The notes under the pieces were generated by a model. The model saw only the letters and a program-made list of their open reading frames with translations. It ran no database searches and had not been told where the DNA came from. A stretch of 64,000 bases of DNA. Origin: Halisarca cf. caerulea. Taxonomy: Eukaryota; Porifera; Demospongiae; Chondrillida; Halisarcidae. The stretch lies in NCBI GenBank assembly GCA_963170055.1, contig CAUJGJ010000242.1:361001-425000 (forward strand). Reading direction: 5' to 3'. Positions 1 through 17,088 of the stretch are shown here, piece after piece. Numbering within the stretch: the stretch's first letter is position 1; every line of letters starts with the position of its first letter. The position numbers were made by a program, and so were the translations under genes.

Positions 1-419
1 GGTGATATCTAAGGCTGATTTAGATCACTGAAGCACACTAATGAACACATAGACCACTGTTGCAGCTGTGCATGTGTGTTACTGAATGAAATTTTAAGGG
101 AGCAACTGGCAATGGAAGACTTTTTGCTCCTCCCCTCCCCTCTCATTAGAAACCCTAATGTGTGCATCAAGATTGTAATTTTCATTATTCTACAACATAA
201 TATGAATTTATAACATTAAACTATGTCATTGCTGGATGTCATATCAAGTCTGAAGCCCCAAAAAACTGAACTAGAAGTGATTTAGAGGTAATTGCAACAG
301 TTTTTAGGGAGTTATGAAAACACACCAGATATACCATATACGTATACATACTGTACATGTGGTATATTTGTAACTACACATTACTTTTCCCAACCATGCA
401 TTCATTTCACACACCACAG
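1..419 (+). other. intron of receptor R0 (partial)
   Basis: No coding exon is visible. The stretch aligns by eye with the intron between the second sushi exon and the tail exon of R4 (49,332-49,597 plus 52,904-53,071), including the words around the transposon insertion point of R4. It is therefore the last intron of a receptor gene whose earlier exons lie left of the window. It lacks the 3.3-kb Tc1-like element found in R4. Confidence 0.65.
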
Positions 420-715
420 GCACTACTCCAAGCGCAAACACAGGAGTCATTGTAGCAGCAACATCTGCAAACATCACAATTCTCCTACTCACTGTTGGAA
501 TGTTGGTGATCAACATAACACTCAGCATAAGAAGGAGAAGACAGCCATCCACTGTGACAGTGAAGAGTGAAAAGGAGTCAAAAGGTACTGTGCAGATTTA
601 TGATGAAGTGGATGACAGTATTGCACTGAAGAAACCTAGTGCTGATGCCAAAGTCTATCAAGATATCGATGTCAGTAGAATGGATCATAGCAATCAATAT
701 GCCTCAATGAAATGA
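420..715 (+). CDS. receptor R0, last exon: transmembrane segment and tyrosine-motif tail (5-prime partial)
   Basis: This exon begins after a CACACCACAG acceptor and ends at TGA 713-715. It encodes a short juxtamembrane stretch, one hydrophobic helix (about 23 residues, Val/Ile/Leu-rich), a basic stop-transfer RRRRQ, and a cytoplasmic tail. The tail tyrosine motifs are IYDEV, VYQDI and a terminal QYASMK. Exon size, phase and wording match the last exons of R1 and R4 very closely and those of R2 and R3 more loosely. The ectodomain exons of this gene must lie to the left of the window. The inferred role is tyrosine-phosphorylation-dependent signalling from a cell-surface receptor. No kinase or other enzyme domain is present. 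Confidence 0.8.
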
Positions 716-765
716 CATTTTGTGTGTGTATGGTGAAGGAAGGTTGGTGGATGGACGGGTGCAGG

Positions 766-842
766 TGTGTGTGTGTGTGTATGTGTGTGTGTGTGTGTGT
801 GTGTGTTTGTGTGTGTGCGTGCATGCGTGTGTGTGTATGTGC
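766..842. repeat. (TG)n microsatellite after R0 stop codon
   Basis: Imperfect TG dinucleotide tract about 50 bases after the stop codon. The same position carries a TG tract in R1, R2 and R4, so the tract belonged to the ancestral receptor 3-prime flank. Confidence 0.9.
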
Positions 843-1085
843 GAGCACGCATGAGTGTGTACGTACATGCATGACTGCATGAGTGTGCATTAGCAATATG
901 AGCAAACTACTTTAATAAGTATTTTTAAGTGAATTCAATAATTCAATATATTGCATGGCAGCTGCTTCTTTACAAATAACAAGATAGTACATACGTACAT
1001 ACAGCATGTACGTAAATGTACATAATTGCAGATTCTTGTACTGTATCCAAAGAGCATATCACACATACATGTACATATGTACATA

Positions 1086-1290
1086 CCGCATGCGCCTCAA
1101 TTTTTGTGGGGTGTATATTTCACGGATTTTGTCTTTTAGCGATTTTTGCGTTTTAATATTCATGGACGGCCATGTTTTGCCATTGCACAAGAGCCCGATC
1201 TAAATTTTTGCGGGCCTAAACTTTCACGGATGGCTTCCAATCCACGAATACCGTGAATATTAAACCACACGAAAATTAAAGCGTATAGGG
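1086..1290. mobile_element. 205-bp MITE specific to copy A
   Basis: Terminal inverted repeats are imperfect (left end TACCGCATGCGCCTCAATTT, right end the complement of TACCCTATACGCTTTAATTT), flanked by TA on both sides (1084-1085, 1291-1292). The paralogous site near 53,712 has an uninterrupted ACATATTATG, which is an empty site. No coding capacity. Confidence 0.75.
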
Positions 1291-1950
1291 TATTATGTAC
1301 ATACATGTACAGACAGGTAAACACTGTTGAGCATTTGTACGCATGTACTTGTGGCACTGGAGCAATTTCTCGAAACATCAAAAGCATAAATGGATCCATA
1401 AAACATGAAATCTAGTTTCTTTATCAGTTTACGATTAATGACATGAAAACTGGCTTTCTTGGAAAGAAAATGCTCAAGACAACATCATTTTCTAACTACA
1501 GCACGTAAGTATATATCCTGAAAGCAAAGGTTTCACCAGCATTTTGATTTCAAAATGATCTGATGCTGAATCAGTAGAATTTAGAGTACACATGTAAATA
1601 CGTATGTATGTACCTTATAGCCCATTACTTGACACATCATGCTTGGCAGGGATTGACTGAAGATAACATAAACCTCATACTGGGCAACATATATGCTGTA
1701 CATACAGTACGTACTTACGTACATACATAAGTACATATATACAATATACGTATGCATATACTGTACATACACACGTATGTACGTACATGTGTACATATGC
1801 CACACTAAAAGGAGCTGTGTCATAAAAGGTACACAGCCAATTATCCAAGATACTACACACACAACATTTATACGGACGTAACTGCATTCATAAGAACTAC
1901 TATATAGCACACATTTAGACTCTGACTACAAGAAAACATGCCACATACTA

Positions 1951-2134
1951 CAGTCAAACTATGTTAGTGAGTACCTGGGTTAGTAAGTACTCCTGGATAG
2001 TAAGTACTCATTGCTCTGTCCCTATCTCATGCAATACCATTGAAAGCACTTTGGATATAGTAAGTACCTCTGATAGTGAGTACCTATTTAGCCTTCCCTT
2101 GAAGCTAGGTACTTACTATCCAAGTTTTATACTG
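1951..2134. mobile_element. MITE with CAGT-type ends (copy A)
   Basis: Inverted ends CAGTCAAACTATG... and ...AAGTTTTATACTG, TA on both sides, with internal repeats of the word GTAAGTAC/GTGAGTAC. The same element sits at the paralogous position in copy B (54,919-55,103), so it predates the duplication. Confidence 0.65.
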
Positions 2135-2811
2135 TATTAGACAATTCTATACAAAAGTAGTGCAACTTGCACACTGCACAATGCTAACTGGTAAGTCAAT
2201 TGCAGTGTGTGTACATCACTTGTATAGGGTGCTCAACACCCCACAATTGGCCAATACCCTCAAACAAATTGCCATACATACGTATACACTGTAGATAGTA
2301 AGGCCAAACATGACCTTTCAACATGGCATTACGTACTATAGCCACCTTCACACTATTTTCGAGTAAAATTGTCTAATACAAGGAACTGCAAATGGATAAA
2401 TGCACAACACAAGTCCATAAGGCAGGTAAAATTTCCCCATAAGTCTGCTTTTCCAACAAGTCTTCACACTCATATTTGAAAAAGTTGACAAAACATATTA
2501 CACTCTCCACCAAGAATAGGACTGGGCAATACTGCTACAGCCAGTCCAGATTCATACGTATGTGTTAATTAAAACAGTACAAAAGTCAACATAGCATTTA
2601 TATTCTGTACTAAGAATTACGAAAACCAATCTTATTAAAAATGTTCACCAATATCTGTGTATTGGAAAATAACAAAAGAGGATGACATCATTGTCATGGC
2701 AAATTTGCCATCATAATTAAATTCTCCAGGCAAATCCTAATGGGTCATATCCTGCCGTTGACACACAGCATTGCCCATTCCTATTCCTCTATAGACTAGA
2801 TGGAAACTCAC

Positions 2812-5485
2812 AGGTTTATCCACCATCACAGGAAAGTGCCCTTCTACAAAGCTGATCAGAATCTCCTTCGTGAGTGAGATAAATTCTTTTGGCGACCCAC
2901 TTCGCAAAATCTCACCACTTAAGCTTGCCTATTGAAAAGAGTAGTTACTGTGACAACATGCCCCAACTACACTTCAGTGCCAGTTAACATAATGTAGCAA
3001 ATGTAGCATATTACACCATGACAAAAAGTACATAAAATGTTTTATATACGCAGTACTATCTACTACACACATACATACTGTTACAAGCATCTACAGTACA
3101 CTGTCATGTAGTATTACGTACTTCTCCTGTAGTCTGTAGGCCGATGACTACACTGTGCCCCTCAGCTAGGGCCTTCTTGGCCTCCTCAACTATGAAGGGT
3201 GCTTTCAGACTCATACTGTTAAGGATAATAGTAGAGCATAATATTACACGTACGTACATACGTATGTACATGTAGTGGATGGTGAACATTCCCACACATA
3301 CAGCATTTCATGTATCTACAAGTGCACAAGTAATACATGAAAAAACTTCCATGTGTGGTGTAATACTGTACGTATGTGCATATTTCTAGCAAATGTTAGC
3401 TAATGCACACTACCACATGACCCATCTGAGAGTAATACACTTACATCACTCTCTTTAATTTTAAAAGTACAAACATGAATACAAATTACGTACAGTGCAA
3501 CCCTCCAAGACAAAACTCAAGGGACCACCCTCAAATGTTTATCTTAAGTGAATGTCATTATAACAGAACTTAAAGTTCATACCGATTTCTACCCTTGGAC
3601 TTGAAACATACTTATTTTGTCTCAAGAGGAGTTTCACATTAAGAGAGTTTGTCTTGAGAGGGTTCCACTGTAGGTTAGGGCCATAATAGTACTCACTCAA
3701 CATGCATTGTACAGTATAAACAAAGTATGCATGTACATACATGTACTATGTACACAGAAAGTATTGAAAACAGTGTTACAGTACAACAAACAGAATTTCA
3801 AAGTCACCATAGTACAGTAACTGTTACTTACCAAAGCTGCTTGAAAAACCTCTGATGTGTGCCCCAAAATGCACTCCAAAGGTAGGTAGGACCTTTGCCA
3901 ACTCTCCCCAGTGCTACCTCCAATGACTTCTTCAGCTCTTCCCTGTAAACCAGAACACAGCATGTGATAGGCACATGTATACAAAGTATTATACAATAAG
4001 TAACATGTACAACTATACAAATGTACACAATGTGCACACGGGACAGTATATTAATGATTTCACGTACAATTGAAGCAAGAATGCAATGAAAACTGTCACA
4101 AAATGAAACCTCTGCATTCTAGTCGCCTTGTGAATAGGTTATTAAGTACAATTTGACATCAGAGGATGCAGGAATATGCATGTACTGTACGTACGTATGT
4201 ACATTTCCAACGCACATGCAAATTTTCAGACAAGAATGGCTGGTTTAGACAATACGGTCAATGCACTGAGGCTCGGAATAGTGATGTACGTACATAGTAT
4301 TACGTATATTACACATGTTTGCAAATATAGAATAAACATGAGGGTTTAGCAAAGGATTTGACCAACTGCAATTTTTTCTCTGTTACCCATAAGTTTCTTG
4401 ATTACCAGCATCCAGGACATCTTACAAGCATTTAGGCACTGCACATATAGCACACCTTTGCACTGTTGTAGTTTGCATGATGAGTATTTATACAAAAACT
4501 TTGAAATGAGTGAATAACTAGCGGCCCACACATTATCAGTACCACTCTATGAACCACAGCATACGTAAACACGTACCAAATGTGGGCTGCAGTGTTGTAA
4601 GTGATAATCTGTTCTTTGCTCAGTTTCACCTCAGAAAGCACGAACTGCAGGTACAGGATAAGCCAGACAAATTGGTCAGACATGCATACGTACAGTATGC
4701 ATACATATGTAGTTCAATATGCATGACTATACATACGTACATACTGTGCATTTCTACAATATACAGAAAGTTCATATGCTTTATTACACACATGTATTAA
4801 TGGTATACAACATTACGCATCTGCACATTTTGAAATACAAGAGTAACATGAACATACGTGCATACGTACTGTACACATGCCATCAGTCAGACATGTACAC
4901 ACAACAACAAGTCACATATGTGTAAGTGGATAGAGTATATCATTATGACTTTAAATGTGACTCAACAGGTACATACGCACACCCATGAACACACTAAACT
5001 TAACAATGACAATACATAATGTATGTACAATCCCATATATACAATACATAAGAATATGATCTAGTAATCACCTCTGTATCATGGTAGCTGAGACCACGAC
5101 ACACATAGACACCAGCTGCTTTCAGCTCCATGGCAATCATCTCAGCTGCACCCAATCCTCTCTGGTTGATGCTATTCATGAACGATTCAAACTTTCTGTA
5201 TGGCAGCCCATCACCCCACAGACCCAACCGCTCCATATACGCCTACATACAAACAATAGACCAGCAGTTATTGTGAAAAGACATACTAAAATTCATAATG
5301 TTCACAATGTACAAACATGAGTATACTGGACACAAAACTCATCACTGGCATTTGCATTATACATACGTACATACATAAGTACGCATGAACACATCAAACA
5401 GTCATGCAACTACTGCTACATGCTACACACACACATGTACGCACGCACGCACGCACACACACACGCACGTATGCGTGCACAAACA

Positions 5486-5548
<63 letters not shown>

Positions 5549-8500
5549 GTATGTACACACCAGATTCTTGACTTCTGACACACCAGTTGCACTGCAGTAC
5601 ACAACCCTAGCCTTAGGGAGTCTCCTAACACAATGGACGCATAAAATGTGTAATGTTAAAAATATATACTGTGTGCTATGATTATTACTATTACTATTAG
5701 GCCATAAATGCATGCACATAAAGTACAACAAAACATATGCATATTATATACATATCAGGGACTGTTTTAGTGCCCATAAAAATACTTACATACGTATGTA
5801 TGTCTAAGTACTGTACTATGCATGACACTACTGTATATAAAAGATCACACTAGTACAAGCAAAGATGTTATCTGTTCACAGCTACAGGACATACGTACGT
5901 ACTTCTGCAAATTTGTGACTGCCATGGCAACCTTGCTGCTGGCATTTTCATTACCCTAGCAACCAAGATACAGAGAAAGGCAGGTATACACAGCATATAC
6001 TGTCATATGAGAGGGATGTAGGAATATATATAGTGTGCACTCAGTCCAACAAAACTCTGGATAGCCCTGTATCTGTCTAGCATTATGTTCATCCAGCTAT
6101 GCCCATCTTGACCTTCGCCCGCCTAGGCCTAGATGTGCCCGTTTCACAAGTTACACTTGTCCCAAGTGTTTTTGGAGCATGCTTTTGGTGAAGCCTTCTC
6201 GCACAACACAAATGTATACTTTACATACTACTCAGCATGATGTACTTCAACGAATGCAGAACGTTAACAACTGACAGGAATAAAATTCTTGGCTTTATGA
6301 CACTCGTCAAAGATGAGGCATCCATCAAAGTTCTCTCCTCCACACCATCTTATCAACTGTTCTAGACGATTCGCTGCAGGTACGTAGGACGACACAGTGC
6401 AAACATACGTATGTGCGTAGGCAAAGATACCATGCATGCACATGCAAGTACATACGTACGTATGTAAACTACACCACAAGTCACAGTTACAGTATAATAG
6501 TACTTTCCCCTCATATGCAGCATAAGCAAAGGGCTGGCTGGTTTGCATACACCAAGTTGCACAATGTACACTTATACAAATGTATGGACATGTGTGCTAA
6601 ATGTACACGCGCATATACGTACGTATGTACATACAGTACCTTTCTGTGTAGCGCGAGTCAGAGTAGCATAGGTGGAGAATATTATCCCATCTTTGTAGCT
6701 TGATGACAGTCCAAGAGCCCTGTGGGTGTGCGTGTGCATGTATGCATACATGTGTGTGTGTGCATGTACGTATGCATACATGTGTTTGTGCGTATGTGGA
6801 AACGGTTACAAAAGAAAGTACACACGCATTCACGTGTAACCTAACAAGAGTTCACAGAGCAACAAACATCAGTGCATACACTAATAGAGTTAGAAATGAT
6901 GGTCAGCAGTCAGGTATTGTTGGACCATTTTGGTAGTTTGCTTGACCCAAACATTCAGACATTTGGCTTAGCACAACTACTGTACCAATAGATGTGCATG
7001 CTGTATGACATGGTGTGGTATGTACATATTGCAATATGGGCATTTTCCCGAATGTGTCTGAGCAAAATTGAAATAGTCTGATCCAAAATACAAATGCTAT
7101 GGCACTTGTCAAAACATCATTGTTACTACTACTAACACTGCAATAAAAAATAGGTATAATATGTTTTACATATGTACGTACGTATGTACGTACATACATA
7201 TGTATGTATGTATGTATGTACCTACGTACGTACATATGTAGGCACACAGTACACTAAAACTGGCACACACAACTTGACAAGTTACCTCGTCTCTCTGTCA
7301 AGCTCTTGGCAGCCATCTATGACCTTGATGTAACAGCCAATGTCTTGAAGATCTCTGCCAGGCAAATAGAGGAACACTCACACATGTAAGATCACACCTG
7401 AATGAATGCCAAAATTGCAATGATTAGATAACTGAATATCTCTTCAAACTTAGCTCAAAGCAATTGCGAACATGATCAAACAGGAAGCATGCGTACACTG
7501 TGTGTACACAACACACAATATCCAAATCGGTCAAACACAGCAGGGGAAAGAAGATATGAAAATCCATGTGTGCATGCATCCTTGCATGTGTGGTGTGCGT
7601 GAGTGTGTGTGTGTGCGTGAGTGTGTGTGTGTGCGTGTGTGTGTGCCTGTGTGTGCATGCATGTATGCATGTGTGCATGTGTGTATGAAAATGGAGTAAC
7701 AATGCTGGACGATAACAAAAACAGTAAATTTTAATCAATTCTAGTTGCTCACCTCTCAGCATCAGCTTTCAAATCATGGGATATACTGAACCATATGTGT
7801 TTCTTGCGTCCTCTAGCGTAGTTGTTTAAGATTATCCCTGCAATCTGATTCAGCACAAACAGATACGACAACTGAGCATTGTAGACTTATTTGCACACAC
7901 ACACACACACAACAATGTACATGTACAGTAATGTGCTGGGTGCCTTAGCAGTAGCCACGGGTGATTGGTTTTCCAGATTAAATAACATTTCAGATACTGA
8001 TACAGGAATAAGGACAATATGTACATTAGGAAGGTAGCCTTGCGTCAAAGGTACAAATTGTACACAACTAAGGATGCAAACGTTAGGTAGGCATACAGTG
8101 AGACCTCACGCATCCACACCTCAGGCGACCAGTTCCCTCACCTTCCACCGTAGTTCTATTGGAGCAAATCTGCAATAATCCTACCGTACACTACGCTACT
8201 GCTCCCTTATATATTCAGTTCCCTATGTACATTACTACATCCACAGCTAGATCCAGAACGGATGTGTGCGGATAAATGAGGACTAACTGTACATAGAGTG
8301 TACACACATAACATAGCTATACAAAATTACATAATTAATGTTGCAAAAGGTGCACAGTGGGGGAGTAGGGTACTTGCCCTCTGGAAGTTGGTAGACAATG
8401 TGCATTGAGGCTGTATAGCATTAACACATGATGTTACATACGTATGAACAACTATGAAGGTAAAATGTATACAGTGAAACCTCTATATAAAGGACACCAT

Positions 8501-9194
8501 TGGAACAACAGTAGGCAGTCCAGAACCGTGAAACCTCTATAATAAAGACACCATTCAGACTACAGTAACCTGTCTTGTTCATGGAGGTGTCCTAACTTCG
8601 GAGGATTCGAATGTACACCTCAATATGAGGGATTTCAAATGGGGCAGAGCAATGGTGTCCTATTGACTGAGGTGGCTGCATGCCAAGGTGTCCATTATTA
8701 AGAGGTTCCACTCAGTACCAACAAAAAAACTTGGTCAACACTTTCATTACATTCACCCATTACCTGTCTTCCTTTGCCCACACCTGCAGCATCCCCAATA
8801 AAGAAACCAGCTCTTGTTCCATCCGGAAGGATTGTCAGATGACGTTGACACTACATTGAGAAAGCAAGGAATACATGTACACCTATGCGTTAACATACGT
8901 ATTCACAAGGGGGCAAACATGCACTGATGAGTACATGTTACAAGCACACTGGTGGATGCTGGCACATAATACTATATGACTGGCACATAATATATATGGA
9001 CTTACTGCATAGAGGACTCCTTCCAGCTGCATCGAGCTCAACTTTCCTAAGTAAGAATAATTAATTCGGAATGACAAAAGGAAGAAATAGGGAATAAAAT
9101 TGCATTAAGCGTTCTGATTGAACACACCATTCTCAACGATATCATCCGGTATTGCTTCATAGATATTGTAAGTGACACTTGGCAGAGCAATATC
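2812..9194 (-). CDS. Strawberry notch-like helicase, amino-terminal block, copy A (5-prime truncated duplicate)
   Basis: Fourteen minus-strand exons in order: 9128-9194, 9006-9046, 8764-8850, 7753-7844, 7286-7354, 6640-6719, 6276-6373, 5903-5955, 5561-5624, 5072-5242, 4577-4644, 3832-3942, 3122-3215, 2812-2928. They total 404 codons with no stop or frameshift. Motifs: Walker A in [11 protein letters not shown] (exon 8764), DECH box in FDECHKAKN (exon 6276), SATG motif (exon 5561), and [12 protein letters not shown] and [10 protein letters not shown] blocks typical of SBNO proteins. SBNO proteins are nuclear helicase-like transcription regulators. This copy lacks the exon corresponding to 63,638-63,731. 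Homology to copy B stops near 9,590, where a (TA)n tract and a transposon-like gene begin. No promoter or start is visible, so it may be a non-expressed partial duplicate although its frame is intact. Its continuation would lie left of the window, beyond R0. Confidence 0.8.
3493..3670. mobile_element. MITE with CAGTG-type ends (copy A)
   Basis: Ends CAGTGCAACCCTCCAAGAC and GTCTTGAGAGGGTTCCACTG are inverted repeats flanked by TA. An orthologous insertion is present in copy B at 56,709-56,903. Confidence 0.7.
5487..5545. repeat. (CA)n microsatellite next to an SBNO splice donor (copy A)
   Basis: Read on the minus strand this is a (TG)n tract just downstream of the donor of exon 5561-5624. The donor itself reads GTGTGTAC. 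The same arrangement occurs in copy B (58,902-58,960). Confidence 0.9.
6030..6220. repeat. dispersed repeat rich in TAGCCC(T)ATGCC words
   Basis: Contains degenerate tandem words such as TAGCCCTGTATCTGTC and GCCCATCTTGACC, followed by CAAGTGTTTTTGGAGCATGC. Related copies are at 33,815-34,010, 39,215-39,330 and 59,430-59,640. Non-coding, probably a mobile repeat family. Confidence 0.55.
8096..8289. mobile_element. MITE (copy A), CAGTGAGACCTC ends
   Basis: Inverted ends CAGTGAGACCTC... and ...GAGGACTAACTG, flanked by TA. The paralogous copy is at 61,649-61,838. Located in an SBNO intron. Confidence 0.6.
8472..8716. mobile_element. MITE (copy A), CAGTGAAACCTCTAT ends
   Basis: Left end CAGTGAAACCTCTATATAAA, right end ...TTATTAAGAGGTTCCACTCAG. 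The element contains an internal partial duplication of its own left end near 8,527. Paralogous copy at 62,014-62,258. Related but degraded copies lie at 9,344-9,525 and 19,080-19,276. Confidence 0.6.
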
Positions 9195-9646
9195 CTGAAT
9201 TATAATATCGAAAATTAAGCACTCACGTAAATTAAAACTGCAATCACACACCCATATCATAAGCCGTTGGACATGCAGAAAGTACGTATGTACAGACACG
9301 TACATGTAAGTAGCACAATGTATTCCACAAGTTTCATGTACATAGAGTGAAATCTCTGTAATACAGACACTATAGGGAACACAGTAAGCTACCCTGTGTA
9401 CCTACGTATGTATATGGAGGTACCCAGTACACATGTGATTGTGAGGGGTTCAGATGAGGCAGAGCAATAGTATCCCCATAAAGTACATACTGTATGTACA
9501 GTACGTGGCTGTACTTTAGAGGTTTTTCTTGAAATATATAGATGTTGAATTGTTTACAACAGATACCTTTGATCAGGGAGCTACATACGTACATGTGTCA
9601 TGGTGCGGGGGCGAAAGTTGGGTGGATCAAAGAGTACCATATATAT

Positions 9647-9893
<247 letters not shown>

Positions 9894-10029
9894 GACAATT
9901 ATTATAATAATATAGTAAGAATTATCATTATGTACTGTATATATTGATATAATACACTTTATATATCATGATCATGATAAAAATTATTATTTTACCAAGA
10001 CTAGTGGTATACTAATAATAGACTATATT

Positions 10030-11137
10030 ATGGACATACTCTTATTTATTGTGTCACAGGTTCTGCATGTCAGAGGGAAGAAGCTTGTGAGGACATTTGG
10101 CGTTCATTCACCTTTTAAGAAACTTGTTAAGAGTACACGTTTTAAACAACATGATTATGTAGCCAGGACAATCTGGAAGACTCCTGTGATGCAGAGCAGC
10201 TTGGTACGAATCGTTAGCAACTCCAATAAAATGGAGTGTAAGTTATTATGCAAGAAGAGACCATCATCATCAGTATTGAGGACTGCCTCGATCCAGAAAT
10301 TCGAATGGGGTGCTGTGATTGATGAATTAGAAAGTAGAGCTCCGACTCTTTTGACAGTCCTCAAAGCTGCAGCTAACAATTCATCTTCTAATGTAAAGTG
10401 GCCTGCTGTAGTCATGGCAGCAGCAGTTTTACTACAATCACGGTCTAAGGACATGTGTAGTATTCAACAACTTATATCCGCAGTGTTGTATGCAGGACAT
10501 TCTTCAAAGAAGGTATAGTCTAATGTTCATGCACTACAGCTTAACTGTATGTGGTCCCAATGGAGTATATACTTATATATTATGGTGCATGGTATCACCA
10601 TAATTTCTTTTTATTATGTATTAGGTATTCACTGAGCTGAACACCATTAGTGTATCACTTTCCCACCAGACTGCCACCAGGATATTGACCTCCATGGCAC
10701 ATGAACATGATCAACAAGTATTGGCCTGGAAGGAGCAAGCAGTGTCAAAGGCAGATGATATACGATTTGTCATAGTTGGGGATAACATTGACAAAAGAGT
10801 AGCTCCAAGGAACATGCGTATTGATCACCAAGTCAAATCCATCCACTACTTTCATTCCTATGCGTCAAAAAGCCTAATACCCAGTAACCATCTGGATTCC
10901 TGTCATCCTCAAAATGACATCTTGAGGCTTTCGCCGTCTGCTTTTGTTCCCACAGTAGAGGATTGTTCTGCAATTCGTGACAACTATGTTATTCTTGTGG
11001 CACACATCATAGTGAAGCATATGGCATTTTTCTCATGTACCTGTATTATAGTAAAACATGTACTCTTCCTACACACAAACAAGAATGTGCACTCTGATCT
11101 CTGCTGTAAAAGTGTCCTCAATGCACCAACCTTTTAG
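10030..11137 (+). pseudogene. transposon-like DUF6589-type gene fragment, 3-prime truncated
   Basis: Two open segments join in phase across a GT-AG intron. The first is 10,030-10,517 (ending AAG before GTATAG). The second starts after the TATTAG acceptor at about 10,625. The joined protein contains VSLSHQTATRIL and GDNIDKRVAPRNMRIDHQ followed by IHYFHSYASKS. To my recollection this pattern (GDN.D, then H.F..Y) characterises the DUF6589 region of repeat-associated proteins in sponges and cnidarians; I could not check a database. Recognisable protein fades near residue HIIVKHMAFFSC (about 11,030). From about 11,045 the DNA instead matches the SBNO flank at 28,885, so the gene was cut by a duplication junction. 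The start is uncertain and the true first exon may be further left. Confidence 0.5.
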
Positions 11138-11213
11138 GTAGATCCATTTTCCTGATGAAATCAATGAAGACAGCTCTTGCCTGCACTCGCCTATCCTCTG
11201 TGCCTTCATGTCC
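11131..11213 (-). pseudogene. orphan SBNO exon (duplicate of exon 28,959-29,044)
   Basis: The minus-strand sequence between a TAG acceptor and a GTTGGT donor encodes GHEGTEDRRVQARAVFIDF and IRKMDLPK. It matches the first exon of the SBNO C-block except for a one-codon loss and a few substitutions. Its neighbouring SBNO exons are absent here: upstream in the minus sense lies R1, and downstream lies the DUF6589-type fragment. It was carried along with the 5-prime flank of R1, which is itself a copy of the R2 flank. Confidence 0.8.
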
Positions 11214-11617
11214 CTACATGCGCATACAATAGGATATATACAATGTAGGCAGCATAAACTATTAGTGTGCCCTCTCTCTACCAAACCCCACCCACCTAGT
11301 AGGCAGAGTGGGACACCATAAACAGTGGCCTCTGTAGATACTAGGCTCTCATGCTACATGTCAACTGATATTGCTAAATAATCTTTTTGGAGCAAAACAC
11401 TTCAATCATGACAGCATATTCGCTATAAAGACCACCATATTGACCCAAACTAGGGAGGTGCAAACCAATGTTGAAAGTAGTTCCTCATTATTGTGGCTGA
11501 TCAGACGCCTCATCCAATCAATTACATTAAGACATTGGTAAGGTTTCTCTGTCATGTGGAAACTCTACATAGTATCCTTCTCACTTGAAGTAGTTGAAGG
11601 AAAAGTCTGAGAAGAGA

Positions 11618-15971
<4,354 letters not shown>

Positions 15972-16018
15972 CATTTTGTGTGTGTGGTAAGGGAGGAGTG
16001 GTTAGTGGATGGGTGCAG

Positions 16019-16424
<406 letters not shown>

Positions 16425-16601
16425 ATATGACATTGTGTGTGTATACAAAGGTGTGTGCATGTGTTTGGCTACATGACTGAATGAGCAATATCAGCAATTA
16501 TCTGCAATTAACTATAATAATAATTTGGATCAATTCAATAATAATATTATTATACATAATTTCTGTATGTCTGTTGCCACTCTACAAATAAGAAGATATT
16601 A

Positions 16602-17088
16602 CAGTGGGCCCCTGTTAATCGCATACCCTCTGGACCAGGCAGAATTATTCCATTATCCAGAATATTCCTTTATCCAGAACATACTTTCCTGCTGTGCCAA
16701 TAGTAGGGCCGGTCTTTATGTATATTTAATGTATGTATGTATGTGTGAGCAACATAAACATTTGCAGTGAATTGGATAACCTGTTTAAAATGGGATTTTT
16801 AAGAAGTAATAAGCAATGTTATTGATTTTTTGTTGTAGGGTAGCTATAACTGACTCGGATAAACCTGCATTTACAATGCTATTCTTATAAGCAGTATGCT
16901 ATATATACTCTTTGAATGTAAGTGATGTGAAATTTTTATTCCTATATCCAGAATATTCCTTTAAGTGGTATTCCTTTAAGCAGTTCTTTTACTATAGTGC
17001 ATATATACAAATGATTCTGTACTTGTAAATTATATTCCATTAACCAGAATATTCCTTTAACTGTTATGCGATTAAGTGGGGCCCACTG
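16602..17088. mobile_element. 487-bp pogo/Tigger-like MITE
   Basis: Ends CAGTGGGCCCCTGTTAATCG and CGATTAAGTGGGGCCCACTG form an inverted repeat, flanked by TA (16,600-16,601 and 17,089-17,090). The interior repeats the word CCAGAATATTCCTTTA. No transposase remains. Confidence 0.8.

Noticed and set aside
2360..2580. Further SBNO exon encoding YECEDLLEKQTYGE
   Set aside because: The minus frame is open briefly, but it matches no SBNO block, is tandemly duplicated in copy B, and the C-block exon at 28,959 already follows in phase.
4549..4925. Plus-strand ORFs identical at 4,549 and 57,795, suggesting a conserved small gene
   Set aside because: They overlap an SBNO exon antisense and its intron. 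Identity reflects the recently homogenised block, and composition is random-looking.
10155..10454. Minus-strand ORF overlapping the DUF6589-type gene
   Set aside because: Antisense shadow. The plus frame continues across a phase-consistent intron into the recognisable GDNIDK segment.
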